In this document: piece by piece, positions 63,183-64,000 of the stretch
How positions within the stretch are numbered: position 1 is the stretch's first letter
Layout: every line of letters begins with the position of its first letter
Assembly: GCA_964019335.1 (NCBI GenBank)
Contig: OZ025657.1
Coordinates: forward strand, 767,852-831,851
DNA: 64,000 nucleotides
Origin: Diplonema japonicum
Taxonomy: Eukaryota > Euglenozoa > Diplonemea > Diplonemida > Diplonemidae
Reading direction: 5' to 3'
Program-made: the position numbers and the translations under genes
The notes under the pieces: generated by a model
The model's database searches: none
What the model saw: only the letters and a program-made list of their open reading frames with translations
What the model was told of the DNA's origin: nothing

Positions 63183-64000
63183 AAGCTCAAGACGCAGAAA
63201 AAAGAAGGAGGACGCCAAGCAAGCGGCGAAGGAACGAGCTGAGACGGAGGATAAGCTCTTTCAGGCCGAACACCTGGGCCCCTTTGCGGACTTGACGCTG
63301 GCAGGGGACGCGTTGCAAGGAGGTGGTGACCCTCCCCCCATGGATTTGGATGATGAGCACATGGAGGCGCAGAAGGAGGGGGAAAAAGAAGGATCAGACA
63401 AACATCAATGCCGGATGGAAGACTGCTCTTTCCGCACCAGTGTGGCAAGCTGTCTAGTTAAACACCTCAATGCGGTCCACCATCATTTTGTGAAACAAGA
63501 GCAGGCGAGGAGCATGAAGGTGAACCTCTGTGGAACGTGTGCTGCGGCGTGCTCGTCGAACCAGACGCACTGTGCACTACACAGGCAGCGGAATCTGTGG
63601 AACCCCGACAAACAACCCAGGGCCGGCAAGTCAGTGGACGAGATCATGAAGAGCTTCAAGCTGACGAGGAGATCGACGGAGAAGGACGGGAACTGCATGT
63701 TCCACGCCCTGGCCGGTTCGCTCGGGGAAGCCTACGGCGACCACACCCACATCAGGAGCGAGGTTGTAGAATGGATGAAACACCGGGAGGAGCACTATGC
63801 CCCGTTTTGCAGTGAGGGTTGGGGCCGGTACTTGGAAGGGATGGGCACAGCAGCGACGTGGGGAGACCACTTGTGCCTGGCAGCCGCAGCACAAGCGTTT
63901 GGCCGCACGATACTCGTGGTTGCTGGGGGGAACAACCCAGTCCTGATGATAGGGGAGTACAACTCCGACCACGAGAAGGTGGTGGTGCTGGCGTACAACG
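63058..64000 (+). CDS. C2H2 zinc finger plus OTU cysteine protease, 3' end missing
   Basis: The frame opens at 63025; the first ATG is 63058. A basic Arg/Lys region leads to a C2H2 finger (CRMEDCSFRTSVASCLVKHLNAVH, near 63410-63480) and a second Cys/His cluster (CGTCAAACSSNQTHCALH). Then comes an OTU domain: EKDGNCMFHALAGSLGE carries the catalytic Asp and Cys, and TWGDHLCLAAAAQAF and VVVLAYN the later core strands. The catalytic His is expected just past the window edge. OTU proteases remove ubiquitin or cut polyproteins. An 18-nt direct repeat (ctgggccatggtggaagc) overlaps the start. Confidence 0.75.
   Translation, partial: MVEVMVGKAGAGPTQRFGPVKLKKTRRGSRGHYRPVYLGPPRSSRRRKKKEDAKQAAKERAETEDKLFQAEHLGPFADLTLAGDALQGGGDPPPMDLDDEHMEAQKEGEKEGSDKHQCRMEDCSFRTSVASCLVKHLNAVHHHFVKQEQARSMKVNLCGTCAAACSSNQTHCALHRQRNLWNPDKQPRAGKSVDEIMKSFKLTRRSTEKDGNCMFHALAGSLGEAYGDHTHIRSEVVEWMKHREEHYAPFCSEGWGRYLEGMGTAATWGDHLCLAAAAQAFGRTILVVAGGNNPVLMIGEYNSDHEKVVVLAYN

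Larger units (their letters stand above)
60486..64000 (+). mobile_element. Large mobile element, 5' end, runs off the window
   Basis: It begins with the same sequence as copy A (accaacgattctaaagctac). It carries, in order, an ATG frame at 60695, an AlkB-like frame, a repeat-rich frame with hydrophobic helices, and a C2H2/OTU frame still open at 64000. The 5' end is duplicated at 56317, which shows that the unit moves or recombines as a block. A zinc finger and OTU-type cysteine protease ahead of an expected reverse transcriptase would fit non-LTR retrotransposons of the Dualen/RandI kind. No reverse transcriptase is visible within the window, so a virus-derived or other large element is also possible. 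Confidence 0.6.

Noticed and set aside
1-64000. Ciliate-type or other altered genetic code
   Set aside because: TAA, TAG and TGA all end domain-complete frames at expected positions, and no conserved domain needs a reassigned stop.
1-64000. Bacterial origin, with the + strand run read as operons
   Set aside because: Short GT-AG introns break conserved domains, and families such as FAM20, LYR, PPR and Tpr are eukaryotic; ribosome binding sites are absent.

Overview
The window looks like nuclear DNA of a single-celled eukaryote, not a bacterium. Genes carry GT-AG introns of 32-49 nt (typically gtatg...acag). Proteins include kelch, WSC, PPR, J-domain, FAM20-like and MAP3K-like families, and TAA, TAG and TGA all act as stops. 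Every supportable gene is on the + strand. Nearly every start codon lies a few to about 60 nt after a pyrimidine-rich stretch ending in (C/A)ACAG or a similar AG. This pattern suggests a directional gene cluster processed by spliced-leader trans-splicing, as in Euglenozoa. A diplonemid-like organism is my best guess; it is an inference, not a demonstration.

Layout. 1-29575: the 3' part of one giant gene, open at the left edge. A single exon of about 28 kb is followed by four small exons, giving at least about 9,800 residues of a secreted or surface mosaic protein (about two dozen Ig/filamin-like repeats, WSC, PAN-like, kelch, PPVG linker, EGF-like and Cys-rich modules, lectin-like folds). 30537-55680: a compact run of 17 ordinary genes. 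They are an adenosine-kinase-like pfkB kinase, an unknown protein, a secreted YbjN-like protein (4 exons), a LYR-motif protein, a ubiquitin-like/ankyrin protein, a FAM20-like secretory kinase, a zinc-ribbon/SPRY-like protein, a Tpr/Mlp-like coiled-coil protein (6 or more exons), a DUF5054/GH38-like glycosidase, an F-box/tudor-knot protein, a two-zinc-finger J protein, a tandem pair of membrane-anchored MAP3K-like kinases, an unknown protein overlapping a PPR protein, an unknown small protein and a type I membrane protein. 55834-64000: an accessory region with homopolymers, a possible small two-exon gene, a frameshifted ubiquitin-like/LRR gene, two copies of one repeat 5' end, and the start of a large mobile element. 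The element encodes an AlkB-type dioxygenase, a hydrophobic segment, a C2H2 finger and an OTU-type protease, and runs off the right edge.

How they work together: the ordinary genes are functionally unrelated (purine salvage, mitochondrial assembly and RNA processing, secretory modification, nuclear pore, chaperone, signalling), as expected for a polycistronic cluster, not an operon with one pathway. The giant protein, the FAM20-like kinase, the DUF5054 enzyme, the YbjN-like protein and the type I membrane protein all have secretory signals, so the window leans towards cell-surface and secretory functions.
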